A DNA stretch of 64,000 nt from Pseudomonas extremaustralis (GTDB lineage Bacteria; Pseudomonadota; Gammaproteobacteria; Pseudomonadales; Pseudomonadaceae): positions 4,324,001 to 4,388,000 of the forward strand of contig NZ_LT629689.1 in NCBI RefSeq assembly GCF_900102035.1, written 5' to 3'. A program made the position numbers and the translations under genes. Within the stretch, counting starts at the first letter, position 1. Each line of letters starts with the position of its first letter. The notes under the pieces are model-generated. The model saw nothing but the letters and a program-made list of their open reading frames with translations, was not told where the DNA came from and did no database searches. This document shows, piece after piece, positions 19,295 to 29,995 of the stretch.

Positions 19295-19902
19295 AACCCC
19301 CTCACTTCCGCGCGATTAAGCGCAAGCCATTGCAGGGCGATAATGCTGGCTGCGTTGGAAATCCTACCGTCGCGCACCGCTTGCAGGGCATCTTCGAACG
19401 CCCAAGTGGTGACGCGGATGTCTTCTGCTTCTTCTTCCAAACCATGCACACCACCGACGCCGGCGCTGTCGCAACGGCCCAGGTACAGGTGTACAAATTC
19501 AGTGCTGCCGCCGGGCGATGGAAAATATTTGGTGATCGGCCACAGCGCGGAGAATGTCAGCCCAGCTTCCTCCTCGCCTTCGCGGTGCGCAACCTCCTCC
19601 GGTTGCTCATCCCTGTCGATCAGGCCGGCGACCATCTCGATCAGCCACGGGTTGTCGGTACGCCCCATGGCGCCGACGCGAAACTGCTCGTTCAACACCA
19701 CTTCGTCGCGTTGCGGGTCGTAGGGCAGCACGCACACGGCGTCGTGACGAACGAAGACTTCGCGGTGGATCACCCGGCTCATGCCGCCGTCGAATTTTTC
19801 GTGGCGCAGTTGCACGCGATCGAGCGTGTAGAAGCCTTTGTGCGCATTGTCGCGCTGAACGACTTCGATCTTGCTCGGCGTCGTTCTTGCAAAGTCCGTC
19901 AT
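19285..19902 (-). CDS. nudF: ADP-ribose pyrophosphatase NudF
   Basis: A 205-residue Nudix hydrolase that splits ADP-ribose to AMP and ribose 5-phosphate. The Nudix box runs from Gly93 to Leu115; its key residues are Gly93, Glu99 region, then REGEEEAGL with the metal-binding glutamates. The preceding WLIEMVAGLID is the usual family lead-in. It is first gene of the minus-strand block that ends at parC. It is divergent from the RsiV-like lipoprotein gene across 193 bases with no clear promoter by eye. Confidence 0.93.
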   Translation of the reverse strand: MTDFARTTPSKIEVVQRDNAHKGFYTLDRVQLRHEKFDGGMSRVIHREVFVRHDAVCVLPYDPQRDEVVLNEQFRVGAMGRTDNPWLIEMVAGLIDRDEQPEEVAHREGEEEAGLTFSALWPITKYFPSPGGSTEFVHLYLGRCDSAGVGGVHGLEEEAEDIRVTTWAFEDALQAVRDGRISNAASIIALQWLALNRAEVRGLWQ

Positions 19903-20095
19903 ATCCCATCCTCGTTAAGCCAGCGCAATGGGCGCCATCCTAACGCGCTCGTGTCCGTTGGTGCAGCCCCTTTCCGGTTGCCGGGATAGACGGCGGACGT
20001 CAAACTCACTCTAATCAGCTTAGTGGCGAACCGACTGTCTTGCCGGTAGTCGAAGCTCCACGAATTTCGCTCTTATCGACGGACGAAGACCCTAC

Positions 20096-20833
20096 ATGTC
20101 GCTTTTAAAAATCGCCTCCGTGGCGTGCATCGCATTGACCCTCGGCGCCTGCCAGAGCCTGTTCCAACCCAGCTATCGCGCCCCGCTGGAAACCACCCGT
20201 GATACCAGCGAGCAAAGCAAGCCTGGCTGCACCAGCGCCGATTGCCCGCTGGTGAATATCGACACGGTGCACTTTGCCAAGGAACCCAAGCTGGACGCGC
20301 TGACCGAACAGCGCCTGCTGGAAATGACCGGCGCCAATCCACTGCCGACCAGCCTGGAGACGTATCGCGAGCAATTCCTGAAAAGCGCCGCGCCCAACAA
20401 CAACATGTACTTGCAGGCCAAGGTACGCGAGCAGCATGACGGCTTAGTGATCATCGAGTTGTCCAGCTACCTGGACCAGGGCGCCACCCACGGCGAACCG
20501 GGCCGCGCGTTCATCAACTATTCGCGCCAGCAGCAAAAAGCGCTGACGCTGACCGACATGCTCCTGCCGGGCAAGCAAGATGCGTTCTGGAAGGCCGGCC
20601 AGGTGGCCCACAACAGCTGGCTGATCAGCACGCGCCTGAGCCTGGAGCCGGAGTTCGTGAAAACCTACCCCTTCCAGAAAACCCCGAACGTGGCGCTGAC
20701 CAGCAGTGGCGTGGTGCTCAAATACCCTACCAACACCATCGCACCGTACGCCCTGGGCCATGTCGAGCTACAGATTCCCTACTCACGTCTGGAAGGCATC
20801 ATCAAGCCTGAGCTGGTGCCCGCAGGCCGCTGA
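20096..20833 (+). CDS. RsiV-family (DUF3298-like) lipoprotein
   Basis: A 245-residue predicted lipoprotein: signal MSLLKIASVACIALTLGAC with the lipobox cysteine at residue 19. The mature part resembles the DUF3298/RsiV extracytoplasmic domain, with EYSGGAHG-like positions replaced by DQGATHGEPGRAFINYSRQQ and a following LTLTDMLLPGKQ. In Bacillus, RsiV is a lysozyme-sensing anti-sigma factor. Here there is no sigma factor gene nearby and no N-terminal anti-sigma domain, so only the sensor-like fold is inferred. The 3' end overlaps cytX tail to tail by 32 bases. Confidence 0.7.
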   Translation: MSLLKIASVACIALTLGACQSLFQPSYRAPLETTRDTSEQSKPGCTSADCPLVNIDTVHFAKEPKLDALTEQRLLEMTGANPLPTSLETYREQFLKSAAPNNNMYLQAKVREQHDGLVIIELSSYLDQGATHGEPGRAFINYSRQQQKALTLTDMLLPGKQDAFWKAGQVAHNSWLISTRLSLEPEFVKTYPFQKTPNVALTSSGVVLKYPTNTIAPYALGHVELQIPYSRLEGIIKPELVPAGR

Positions 20834-22091
20834 AGGCCCGGCCCAGGATCAACTGCAACAGCCCTGCCAGTATCAGCGCCGGCAGGGTCGCGCCGATATC
20901 CGGGTACAGGTTGGCGAGCAGATGATACGTGGCGATGCCACCCAACCAGGCAATCAATGCCGGCCAGCGCAGAAGGCTGATCGTGCCTTGGCCACGGCGG
21001 CGCAGGATAAAGTGATCCACCAGCACCACGCCGAACAGCGGCGCAAACACCGAACCGATCAGTAACAGGAAGTTCTGGTACTGGGCCAATGGCGCAAAGC
21101 AGGCGATCAAGGTGCAGATCACCCCGATGGCCAGCGCCAGGTGCTCGACCTTCAAGCGCAACAGCATGCCGCTGGAGACCGCCGCCGAATGGATATCGGC
21201 AAAGGCGTTTTCCGACTCGTCCAGCAGGATCAACAGCAGCGGAATCCCCAGGCCAGCACCGGCCAACGCCAGCAACAGCGCATTCACTTCACCACTGGGC
21301 GCGAACGCCAGGGTGTAGGCCACGCCCAGGCTCATCAGCCAGAAATTGCCGATAAAGAACCCCAGCGCGGTGCCGCCGAACACACTTTTAGCGCGTTTGC
21401 CGAAGCGCGAGTAATCGGCAATCAGCGGCAGCCACGACAGCGGCATGGCGATGGCGATATCGAACCCCACGGCAAACGGCATCGAACCGTCACCGGCCTG
21501 GGCCCAGAGAGCGGCGAGGTCGGCCTTGGCGAACAGGTTCCAGGTCAGCCACAGGCAGGCGGCGAGCAGCAGCCAGATCCCCCATTTGCGCAGGATCTGC
21601 CGCACAAACGTCAACGGACCGCTCACTGCCAGCAGGGTCGCCAAGCCACCGAAAAACAGCGTCCACAGTAATGGGCTGGCCAGCAGGCTGGCGTCGCTGA
21701 ACGCCCGCGTGCCCAGCAGGCTGGCAGCGTCGCGCATCACGATGATTTCAAACGAGCCCCAGCCGATCAGTTGCAGCAGGTTGAGCAGCGCCGGCAGGCT
21801 CGCGCCCCGGGCGCCGAGGCTGAGCTTGAGCGCGGCCATGGCGGACAAGCCGGTGTCACTGCCGATGACACCAACGGCGGCGAGCAACAGCACGCCGACC
21901 AGAGTGCCGAGGAAAATCGCCAGCAACGCGCCGGACAAGCCCAAGCCCGGCGCGAGCAGCGCACCGGTCTGCAGGACCATCAGACCGATGCCGAGGGAGA
22001 ACCACAGGGAAAACAGATCGCGGGCGCCGAACACGCGTTTGTCAGCAGGCACCGCGATACCGGGCGAATAAGTGCTGGATTGAATGCTCAA
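20802..22091 (-). CDS. cytX: Thiamine-precursor (hydroxymethylpyrimidine) permease CytX, NCS1 family
   Basis: A 429-residue transporter with about 12 hydrophobic segments and the NCS1/cytosine permease-like pattern (RDLFSLWFSLGIGLMVLQTG, then GIGLSG-type loops). CytX is thought to import the HMP precursor of thiamine. The location next to thiC supports this. The likely start is TTG 22091 with AGAG 9 bases upstream; no ATG fits the family N-terminus. I looked for a TPP riboswitch in front of it and do not see a complete one. Cytosine or another pyrimidine is the alternative substrate. Confidence 0.75.
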   Translation of the reverse strand: MSIQSSTYSPGIAVPADKRVFGARDLFSLWFSLGIGLMVLQTGALLAPGLGLSGALLAIFLGTLVGVLLLAAVGVIGSDTGLSAMAALKLSLGARGASLPALLNLLQLIGWGSFEIIVMRDAASLLGTRAFSDASLLASPLLWTLFFGGLATLLAVSGPLTFVRQILRKWGIWLLLAACLWLTWNLFAKADLAALWAQAGDGSMPFAVGFDIAIAMPLSWLPLIADYSRFGKRAKSVFGGTALGFFIGNFWLMSLGVAYTLAFAPSGEVNALLLALAGAGLGIPLLLILLDESENAFADIHSAAVSSGMLLRLKVEHLALAIGVICTLIACFAPLAQYQNFLLLIGSVFAPLFGVVLVDHFILRRRGQGTISLLRWPALIAWLGGIATYHLLANLYPDIGATLPALILAGLLQLILGRAFSGLRAPAQA

Positions 22092-22135
22092 GGGTGTTAT
22101 CTCTGAGGGGCATTTGTTGTTTGGAAGATTGCAAT

Positions 22136-22204
22136 CGGGGGCAAGCCCCCTCCCACACGTTGAATTGCGCACACATTCAAATGTGGGAGGGGGCTTGCTC
22201 CCGA
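22136..22204. repeat. REPIN-type inverted repeat
   Basis: CGGGGGCAAGCCCCCTCCCACA and its inverted partner TGTGGGAGGGGGCTTGCTCCCG face each other around about 25 bases. This is the same REP family as the palindrome at 8103-8135. It lies between cytX and thiC and may act as terminator for thiC. Confidence 0.75.
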
Positions 22205-22235
22205 TGAGGCCAGTACAGGTACCACCAATCCCGGA

Positions 22236-24239
<2,004 letters not shown>

Positions 24240-24283
24240 TCATCCCGGACGAAGCACAAGAGGACTCGCCGGGTGACGAGAAA

Positions 24284-24370
24284 TCTTGTTCCCTACGCAG
24301 GCGCTAACCTGATCAGGTTCAACGGGATCCGGTATTTACCGATCTCAGCCTTCCAACAAGGCACCCCGAC
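24284..24370 (-). ncRNA. TPP riboswitch (thi box) upstream of thiC
   Basis: Read on the minus strand the leader holds, in order, TCGGGGTGCC, GGCTGAGATC, an ATACC turn, GTTGAACCTGATCAGG, TTAGCGCCTGCGTAGGGA. These are the conserved P2-P5 elements of the thiamine pyrophosphate aptamer. It ends about 160 bases before the thiC ATG. By analogy with other bacteria, TPP binding should reduce thiC expression; whether by blocking translation or by termination is not clear from the sequence. Confidence 0.95.
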
Positions 24371-24384
24371 AAGAACGCGGCCAG

Positions 24385-24413
24385 TCTAGACCATGCCGTG
24401 GGCAAATTGCCAA
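24385..24413 (-). promoter_or_regulatory. Possible sigma-70 promoter for the riboswitch-thiC transcript
   Basis: On the minus strand TTGGCA, 17 bases, then TCTAGA. The -35 matches 5 of 6, the -10 only 3 of 6. It is placed just upstream of the riboswitch, as the transcript requires. Confidence 0.4.
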
Positions 24414-24572
24414 TAGCGGAGCATTCAGCGTGATGAATGGCGTAATTGCAGGATTGTTGCGCTGTGGAAGCGCCACTACACTCGGCTACGGCTAAAAGCT
24501 TGACGCTCTGAAACAGTGACCGTAGCCTTGGCCAACACATTATCGTCGTAATATTTACTCAGGGATCGCCTC

Positions 24573-26012
24573 ATGCTGCGCAAACTCTCACTGGCGCTTG
24601 CCGTGTCTTGTGCGACCAACGGAATGGTCTGGGCAGCTGAAGCGCCCTTGTCCGCCAGAACCGACCTGGTCAGCGTCTACCAGGAAGCGGTGGACAACAA
24701 CGCCGACCTGGCCGCCGCCCGCGCCCAATACGGCGCGCAAAAGGAAGTGGTGCCCCAGGCCCGCGCCGGATTGCTGCCGAACCTCTCGGGCGGCGCCGAT
24801 ATCACCAACTCGCGCACCCAGATCGACACCCCCGCTGCTACCGCCAACCGCGACGCCCATGCCTGGCGCGCGACCCTGAGCCAGCCGCTGTTCCGTGCCG
24901 ACCGCTGGTTCCAGCTGCAAGCGGCCGAGGCCACCAACGAGCAGGCGGCGCTGCAACTCTCGGCCACCGAACAGAACCTGATCCTGCAAAGCGCCGAAAG
25001 CTACTTCGCGGTGCTGCGCGCCCAGGACAACCTGGCCTCGACCAAGGCCGAAGAAAACGCCTTCAAGCGCCAGTTGGATCAATCCAACGAACGCTTCGAC
25101 GTCGGCCTGTCGGACAAGACCGACGTGCTGCAATCCCAGGCCAGCTATGACACCGCACGGGCCAACCGCATCGTCGCGCAACGCCAGGTGGACGACGCCT
25201 TCGAAGCGCTGATCACCCTGACCAACCGCCAGTACAACTCGATCCAGGGCATTGTCCACACGCTGCCGGTGTTGCCGCCGCTGCCGAACGACGCCAAAGC
25301 CTGGGTGGAAACCGCCGGCCGCCAGAACCTCAACCTGCTGGCCAGCAACTATGCCGTCACGGCCGCCGAGGAAACCCTCAAGCAGCGCAAGGCCGGCCAC
25401 GCGCCGACCCTGGATGCCGTCGCCCAATACGAAAAAGGCGACAACGACGCCCTCGGTTTCAGCAACCCGAATGCCTTCGGCACCGCCTATCACGGCCCGG
25501 TGGAGCAACGCACCATCGGCCTGCGCCTGAATATCCCGCTCTACAGCGGTGGCCTGACCAGCTCGCAAGTGCGTGAGTCCTACTCGCGCCTGGGCCAGAT
25601 CGAGCAACAACGCGAAGGCCTGCGCCGCCAGGTGGTGGAAAACACACGCAACCTGCACCGCGCGGTGAACACCGATGTGGAGCAGGTACAGGCACGCCGC
25701 CAGTCGATCATCTCCAACCAGAGCGCGGTGGAAGCCACGGAAATCGGTTACCAGGTGGGTACGCGCAATATCGTCGACGTGCTCGACGCCCAGCGCCAGC
25801 TCTACTCGTCAGTGCGCAACTACAACAACAGCCGCTACGACTACATCCTCGACAACCTGCGTCTGAAGCAGGCGGCCGGGACCTTGAACCCAGGCGATCT
25901 GCAGGACCTGACGCGTTATCTCAAGGCGGACTACAACCCGGATCGCGACTTCCTGCCACCGGACCTGGCCAAAGCCGCCGCCGAGCAACTCAAGGCCCGC
26001 CCAGGCTATTGA
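24573..26012 (+). CDS. tolC: TolC-family outer membrane channel protein
   Basis: A 479-residue outer-membrane efflux protein with a signal peptide (MLRKLSLALAVSCATNGMVWA, cleavage at AAEA). Two tandem OEP repeats form the beta-barrel and alpha-helical tunnel; the tunnel motifs are AQPLF-like TLSQPLFRADRW and the second repeat's LRLNIPLYSGGLTSSQVRE. The family partners with type I secretion or RND/MFS pumps from the inner membrane. No pump gene lies here, as with E. coli tolC. The neighbouring nudF block is the E. coli tolC neighbourhood, so this is the direct counterpart. Its promoter region (24414-24572) has several weak -35/-10 candidates. Confidence 0.88.
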   Translation: MLRKLSLALAVSCATNGMVWAAEAPLSARTDLVSVYQEAVDNNADLAAARAQYGAQKEVVPQARAGLLPNLSGGADITNSRTQIDTPAATANRDAHAWRATLSQPLFRADRWFQLQAAEATNEQAALQLSATEQNLILQSAESYFAVLRAQDNLASTKAEENAFKRQLDQSNERFDVGLSDKTDVLQSQASYDTARANRIVAQRQVDDAFEALITLTNRQYNSIQGIVHTLPVLPPLPNDAKAWVETAGRQNLNLLASNYAVTAAEETLKQRKAGHAPTLDAVAQYEKGDNDALGFSNPNAFGTAYHGPVEQRTIGLRLNIPLYSGGLTSSQVRESYSRLGQIEQQREGLRRQVVENTRNLHRAVNTDVEQVQARRQSIISNQSAVEATEIGYQVGTRNIVDVLDAQRQLYSSVRNYNNSRYDYILDNLRLKQAAGTLNPGDLQDLTRYLKADYNPDRDFLPPDLAKAAAEQLKARPGY

Positions 26013-26039
26013 ACACGCCACATTTGGACCGCCAGGGCG

Positions 26040-27317
26040 TCAGCGAGTCATCAGGCGATCAAGGCCATCCAACAAGCGCTTCAACGCGCCCTGGTTGGCC
26101 TGCATCACCTTGAGCCCCGCCTGCGCCATCCGGCGCGCATCCTGCGGCAGCTCGAACAGCTGCCGCACGGCCTCGGCCAGCCCTTCGGCGTCATCCACCT
26201 CTCGTAATGCCCCGGCGTCGCGCATCATCGCGGTGATTTCGAGGAAGTTGAACACGTGGGGCCCCATGATCACCGGTTTGGCCAGCGCCGCCGGTTCCAG
26301 CGGGTTATGCCCACCGGTCGCCACCAGGCTGCCGCCGACGAAGGCACTGTCCGCCAAGGCATACAGAAACAGCAACTCGCCCATGGTATCGCCGAGCAGC
26401 ACCGAGGTATGCGCGGTGACGGGCTCGCCGCTGGACCGGCGCACCGTGGCAAACCCCTGTTGCGTGCACAGCTCGAACATCGGGCCGAAACGCTCCTGGT
26501 GACGCGGCACCAGAATCAGCAGGGCATTGGGATAGCTGTCGAGCAGTTGGCGATGGGCCGCGAGCACCACCTCATCTTCGCCTTCGTGGGTACTGGCGGC
26601 GATCCACACGGGGCGCTCGCTGGCGCCCCATTGCTCGCGCAGGGCGGCGGCGCGGGCTGGCAGCTCGGGGTCGATGGTCAGGTCGAATTTGATCGAGCCG
26701 GTGACCTGCACGGTTTGCGGCCGCGCGCCCAGGCTCAGGAAACGCTGGGCCTCGGTTTCGGTCTGCACGGCGAACAGGCTCATCTGCGCCAGCATCGGCG
26801 CCGTCAACTTGGCGAAGCGCGCGTAGCCCTTGGCGGAACGCGCCGACAATCGCGCATTGGCCAGCGCCACCGGAATGCCGCGCTGGGCGCAGGCGTGGAT
26901 ATGGTTGGGCCACAGCTCGGTTTCCATGATCACCGCCAGCCTGGGCTGTACCCGGTCGAGAAAACGCTTGGCCGCACAGGGCAAATCGTAGGGCAAGTAG
27001 CAGTGCTGGATGCGCGGCTCGCTGGCGAACAATGCCTGGATGCGCTCGGAGCCGGTGGGCGTCATGCACGTGACGGTGATCGGCAGCTGTGGATAACGTG
27101 CCAACAGCGCGCGGATCATCGGTGCGGCGGCGATGCTTTCGCCCACGGACACGGCATGCACCCAGATGCCCCCCGGCTGCATCGGCGGCAAGCCATAGGA
27201 AAACCGCTCGCCGACGCGCTTGGCATAGGCCGGCGCCTTGCGTGCGCGCAGCCACAGACGTAAAGCCACCAACGGCAGCGCCAGGTAAAACAGACAGCTG
27301 TAGAGAGTTCTATTCAT
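26040..27317 (-). CDS. waaA: Kdo transferase WaaA
   Basis: A 425-residue GT30 enzyme that adds Kdo to lipid IVA at the cytoplasmic face of the inner membrane. A short N-terminal membrane anchor (CLFYLALPLVALRLWLRA) comes first. The catalytic base is Glu60 in HAVSVGES. Later blocks SEPRIQHCYLPYD, ETELWPN and VGGSLVATGGHNPLEPA are typical of the family. The ATG is at 27317; the frame remains open upstream only as antisense of the LysR gene. Confidence 0.95.
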   Translation of the reverse strand: MNRTLYSCLFYLALPLVALRLWLRARKAPAYAKRVGERFSYGLPPMQPGGIWVHAVSVGESIAAAPMIRALLARYPQLPITVTCMTPTGSERIQALFASEPRIQHCYLPYDLPCAAKRFLDRVQPRLAVIMETELWPNHIHACAQRGIPVALANARLSARSAKGYARFAKLTAPMLAQMSLFAVQTETEAQRFLSLGARPQTVQVTGSIKFDLTIDPELPARAAALREQWGASERPVWIAASTHEGEDEVVLAAHRQLLDSYPNALLILVPRHQERFGPMFELCTQQGFATVRRSSGEPVTAHTSVLLGDTMGELLFLYALADSAFVGGSLVATGGHNPLEPAALAKPVIMGPHVFNFLEITAMMRDAGALREVDDAEGLAEAVRQLFELPQDARRMAQAGLKVMQANQGALKRLLDGLDRLMTR

Positions 27318-27340
27318 GGCGGCGGAGTTTATCGGCTTTT

Positions 27341-28231
27341 TCAGTCGATCGCCTGCAAGCGCTCGGCAAAACGTTCGGCGAGGAAACGCGCGGCGGGGCC
27401 GAGGTGCTCGTCGCGCCGCCAGACCAGCTCCACCACCAGGGCCGGCGGCGTCCATTCGCTGTGCAGTTCCACCATCTGCTGCTGATAGGTCGGGTATTGC
27501 ACGATATGCCGGGGCAGCCAGGCCCAGCCCAGGCCGCTCATCAACCATTCGGCCAATACGTAGAAACTGTCGGCGCGCCACACCAATGGGCTGGCCGCTT
27601 CGCTGCCGGGGTAGACGCTGGTCTGGGTCGACATCAACAACTGGCGAAACTGCGCCAGGCGCTGGCACGTCACATATCGGTCCTTGGCCAGCGGGTGGTT
27701 CGCGCCACACACCGTGACCATCGCCACACTGCCCACCACGCGCCGCTCCAGGGCTTCGGGGATCTGGTCGTGATAGAACAACAGGCCCAGGTCGGCCTTG
27801 CGCTCCACCAACTTGCGCGCCACATCGCCCTGGGCAGCGCTGGACAGTTGCACTTCCAGCAGCGGGTATTGCCCCGCCAGTGCTTCCAGGCTATCGAGTA
27901 TCGGTTGGAACAGCATGGCCTCATCCTGGGCCAGCCGCAGGCAGGCTTCCTCGCCGCGGGTCAAGGACAGCGCCCGGCCATTGAGGCGCTCACACTGGCG
28001 TAGCACTTCGCGCGCTTCCTCCAGCAACACGCTGCCGGCTTCGGTCAGGCGTGGTTGGCGACCGCTGCTGCGCTCGAACAGGCTGACGCCCAAGTCGGCT
28101 TCCAACAGGGCAATCGCGTTGCTGACCGCCGACTGCGCCTTGCGCTGCTCGCGCGCCACCGCCGAAAACGAACGCTGTTCGGCGACGCTGACAAACAGGC
28201 GCATCTGCTCCAGGTTCCATTGCACGCTCAT
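27341..28231 (-). CDS. LysR-family transcriptional regulator
   Basis: A 296-residue regulator: an N-terminal winged helix (LFVSVAEQRSFSAVAREQRKAQSAVSNAIALLEADLG) and a C-terminal co-inducer domain. The HTH has the usual A-x-x-x-S-x-S-x-x-I-x-x-L-E pattern. It is divergent from the SMR pump gene with a REPIN in the gap, and its target is not evident. It may control the SMR pump or the downstream oxidoreductase genes; this is inference from location. Confidence 0.9.
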   Translation of the reverse strand: MSVQWNLEQMRLFVSVAEQRSFSAVAREQRKAQSAVSNAIALLEADLGVSLFERSSGRQPRLTEAGSVLLEEAREVLRQCERLNGRALSLTRGEEACLRLAQDEAMLFQPILDSLEALAGQYPLLEVQLSSAAQGDVARKLVERKADLGLLFYHDQIPEALERRVVGSVAMVTVCGANHPLAKDRYVTCQRLAQFRQLLMSTQTSVYPGSEAASPLVWRADSFYVLAEWLMSGLGWAWLPRHIVQYPTYQQQMVELHSEWTPPALVVELVWRRDEHLGPAARFLAERFAERLQAID

Positions 28232-28303
28232 GGCTCAACCCATCTCAAATTCGGATAGGTAATGACTTTACCCCATCTGACCAAGCGCTAAAATGCCAAC
28301 CTT

Positions 28304-28400
28304 TGTAGGAGCTCGCTCGCGAAAAAACCTGAGAACGCCGCGTTCATCCAGGTTACTCGCGTCATCGTTGAGGATTTTCGCGAGCGAGCTCGCTCCTACA
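28304..28400. repeat. REPIN-type inverted repeat
   Basis: TGTAGGAGCTCGCTCGCGAAAA and TTTTCGCGAGCGAGCTCGCTCCTACA face each other around about 50 bases. The GTAGGAGC...GCTCGCGA core is that of Pseudomonas REP repeats. It lies between the LysR gene and the SMR gene and ends 28 bases before the latter's ATG. Confidence 0.75.
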
Positions 28401-28428
28401 GTGCCGGTTCTACTCCGAGGATTGCCCC

Positions 28429-28764
28429 ATGAATATCGCCTACACCTACCTGGCTATCGCCATCTGCTCGGAAGTGATCGCCACCGTTTCCATGAAAGCC
28501 ATTAAGGGCTTGAGCACGCCCATCCCGCTGTTGTTGGTGATCGTCGGTTACGGCGTGGCCTTCTGGATGCTGACCCTGGTGGTGCGCACGGTGCCGGTGG
28601 GCGTGGCCTACGCGGTGTGGGCCGGGATGGGCATTGTGATGGTGAGCATCGCGGCGCTGTTTATCTATGGGCAGAAGCTCGACGTGCCGGCGATGCTGGG
28701 CATGGGCCTGATCGTGCTGGGCGTGGTGGTGATCCAACTGTTCTCGAAAACCGCCGGGCACTGA
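28429..28764 (+). CDS. Small multidrug resistance (EmrE/SugE-type) efflux protein
   Basis: A 111-residue protein of four membrane helices that acts as a dual-topology dimer and exports cationic drugs in exchange for protons. The coupling glutamate is Glu15 in AICSEVIATV, equivalent to Glu14 of EmrE, and the tryptophan in AYAVWAGMG is Trp64, as in EmrE Trp63. The sequence is nearer to EmrE than to SugE. The emrE counterpart occupies the same place in P. aeruginosa. Good ribosome-binding site (GAGGATTGCCCC) before the ATG. Confidence 0.93.
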   Translation: MNIAYTYLAIAICSEVIATVSMKAIKGLSTPIPLLLVIVGYGVAFWMLTLVVRTVPVGVAYAVWAGMGIVMVSIAALFIYGQKLDVPAMLGMGLIVLGVVVIQLFSKTAGH

Positions 28765-28788
28765 CCGTCACTCAACAGCCTGTATACT
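28761..28788 (+). promoter_or_regulatory. Possible sigma-70 promoter for the FAD oxidoreductase gene
   Basis: CTGACC, 16 bases, then TATACT lies 32 bases upstream of the ATG at 28820. The -10 matches 5 of 6 and the -35 matches 4 of 6. Confidence 0.45.
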
Positions 28789-28819
28789 GCGACTCTTGTC
28801 TTGAACACTGAGGTCGCCC

Positions 28820-29995
28820 ATGCCATCCGTTATTTCCACCGACGTGCTGATTGTCGGCGCCGGAGTTGCCGGCCTTTGGCTGAATGCGCGCCTGCGTCGC
28901 CAGGGGTTTTCCACGGTGCTGGTGGAAAACGCCACCCTGGGTGGCGGGCAAAGCGTGAAGTCGCAGGGGATCATCCACGGCGGCGCGAAATACGCCCTGC
29001 ACGGCGCGCTCACCGGTGCCTCCGAAGCCATTGCCGATATGCCGCGCCGCTGGCGCGAAGCCCTGGCCGGCAACGGTGAGCTGGACCTGTCCGGCGTGCG
29101 CGTGCTGTCCGAAGCCCATTACCTGTGGTCCCCGGGCACGCTTGCCGGCAACCTCACCAGTTTTTTCGCGAGCAAGGCGGTGCGCGGCCGCGTCGACCAG
29201 GTCAAGGGCGACGACCTGCCCCCTGCCCTGCAGGACCGCCGCTTCAAGGGCAAGGTGTATCGCCTGGCCGAATTGGTCATCGACGTACCGAGCCTGATCC
29301 AGCGCCTGGCGCAACTGGCCGGTGATGGCCTGCTCGCCGGGCAACACATCGAACCGCTGCTCGAAGGCGACACACTGCTGGGCCTGAAGGTCGATGGCCG
29401 CGAGATCCGTGCCCAGCGCATCGTGCTGAGCGCTGGCGGCGGCACCGCCGAGCTGTTGGCAAGCCTGGGCCTGAGCCAGCCGGCCATGCAAAAACGCCCG
29501 CTGCACATGATCATTGCCAAAGGCCCCGGCCTGAAGCCGCTGTACGCCCACTGCCTGGGCGGTGGCACCAAGCCGCGCATCACCGTCACCACCCACCCCG
29601 CCGCCGACGGCAACTGGGTGTGGTACCTGGGCGGCGACATTGCCGAAGCGGATGGCGTGGCGCGCACACCTGAAGAACAGATCGCCACCGCGCAGAAAGA
29701 GCTGGCGCAATTGCTGCCGTGGATCGACATGAGCCAGACCCAGTGGGCCACCCTGCGCGTCGACCGTGCCGAGCCGCTGCAATCGGGCATGACCCGCCCG
29801 GACAATGCCTTCCTGGCCGAACAGGGCCGCCTGCTGGTGGGCTGGCCGACCAAGCTGGCCCTGGCGCCGGACTTCGCCGATCGGGTGCTCATCGCCCTGG
29901 AACGCGACGGCATCCGCCCGAGCGTGTCCGCCCCGCTACCCGAGCTGCCCAAACCCGCCATCGGCGTACCGGCCTGGGAGCAACTGCTGCCATGA
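28820..29995 (+). CDS. FAD-dependent oxidoreductase (DAO family)
   Basis: A 391-residue flavoprotein. The Rossmann dinucleotide motif is at the N-terminus (VLIVGAGVAGLWLNARL) and is followed by the substrate region SVKSQGIIHGG, which is typical of D-amino acid oxidase-like/glycerol-3-phosphate dehydrogenase relatives. The C-terminus lacks an obvious membrane helix. It overlaps the aldo/keto reductase gene by 4 bases (ATGA), so the two are translationally coupled. Specific substrate unknown. PAO1 has the same gene pair at this locus. Confidence 0.8.
   Translation: MPSVISTDVLIVGAGVAGLWLNARLRRQGFSTVLVENATLGGGQSVKSQGIIHGGAKYALHGALTGASEAIADMPRRWREALAGNGELDLSGVRVLSEAHYLWSPGTLAGNLTSFFASKAVRGRVDQVKGDDLPPALQDRRFKGKVYRLAELVIDVPSLIQRLAQLAGDGLLAGQHIEPLLEGDTLLGLKVDGREIRAQRIVLSAGGGTAELLASLGLSQPAMQKRPLHMIIAKGPGLKPLYAHCLGGGTKPRITVTTHPAADGNWVWYLGGDIAEADGVARTPEEQIATAQKELAQLLPWIDMSQTQWATLRVDRAEPLQSGMTRPDNAFLAEQGRLLVGWPTKLALAPDFADRVLIALERDGIRPSVSAPLPELPKPAIGVPAWEQLLP

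Noticed and set aside
22089..22130. Possible TPP riboswitch before cytX
   Set aside because: Only a CAGAGATAACACCC stretch resembles the motif; the upstream GGGGTGC and the downstream P4/P5 elements are absent at the right distances.
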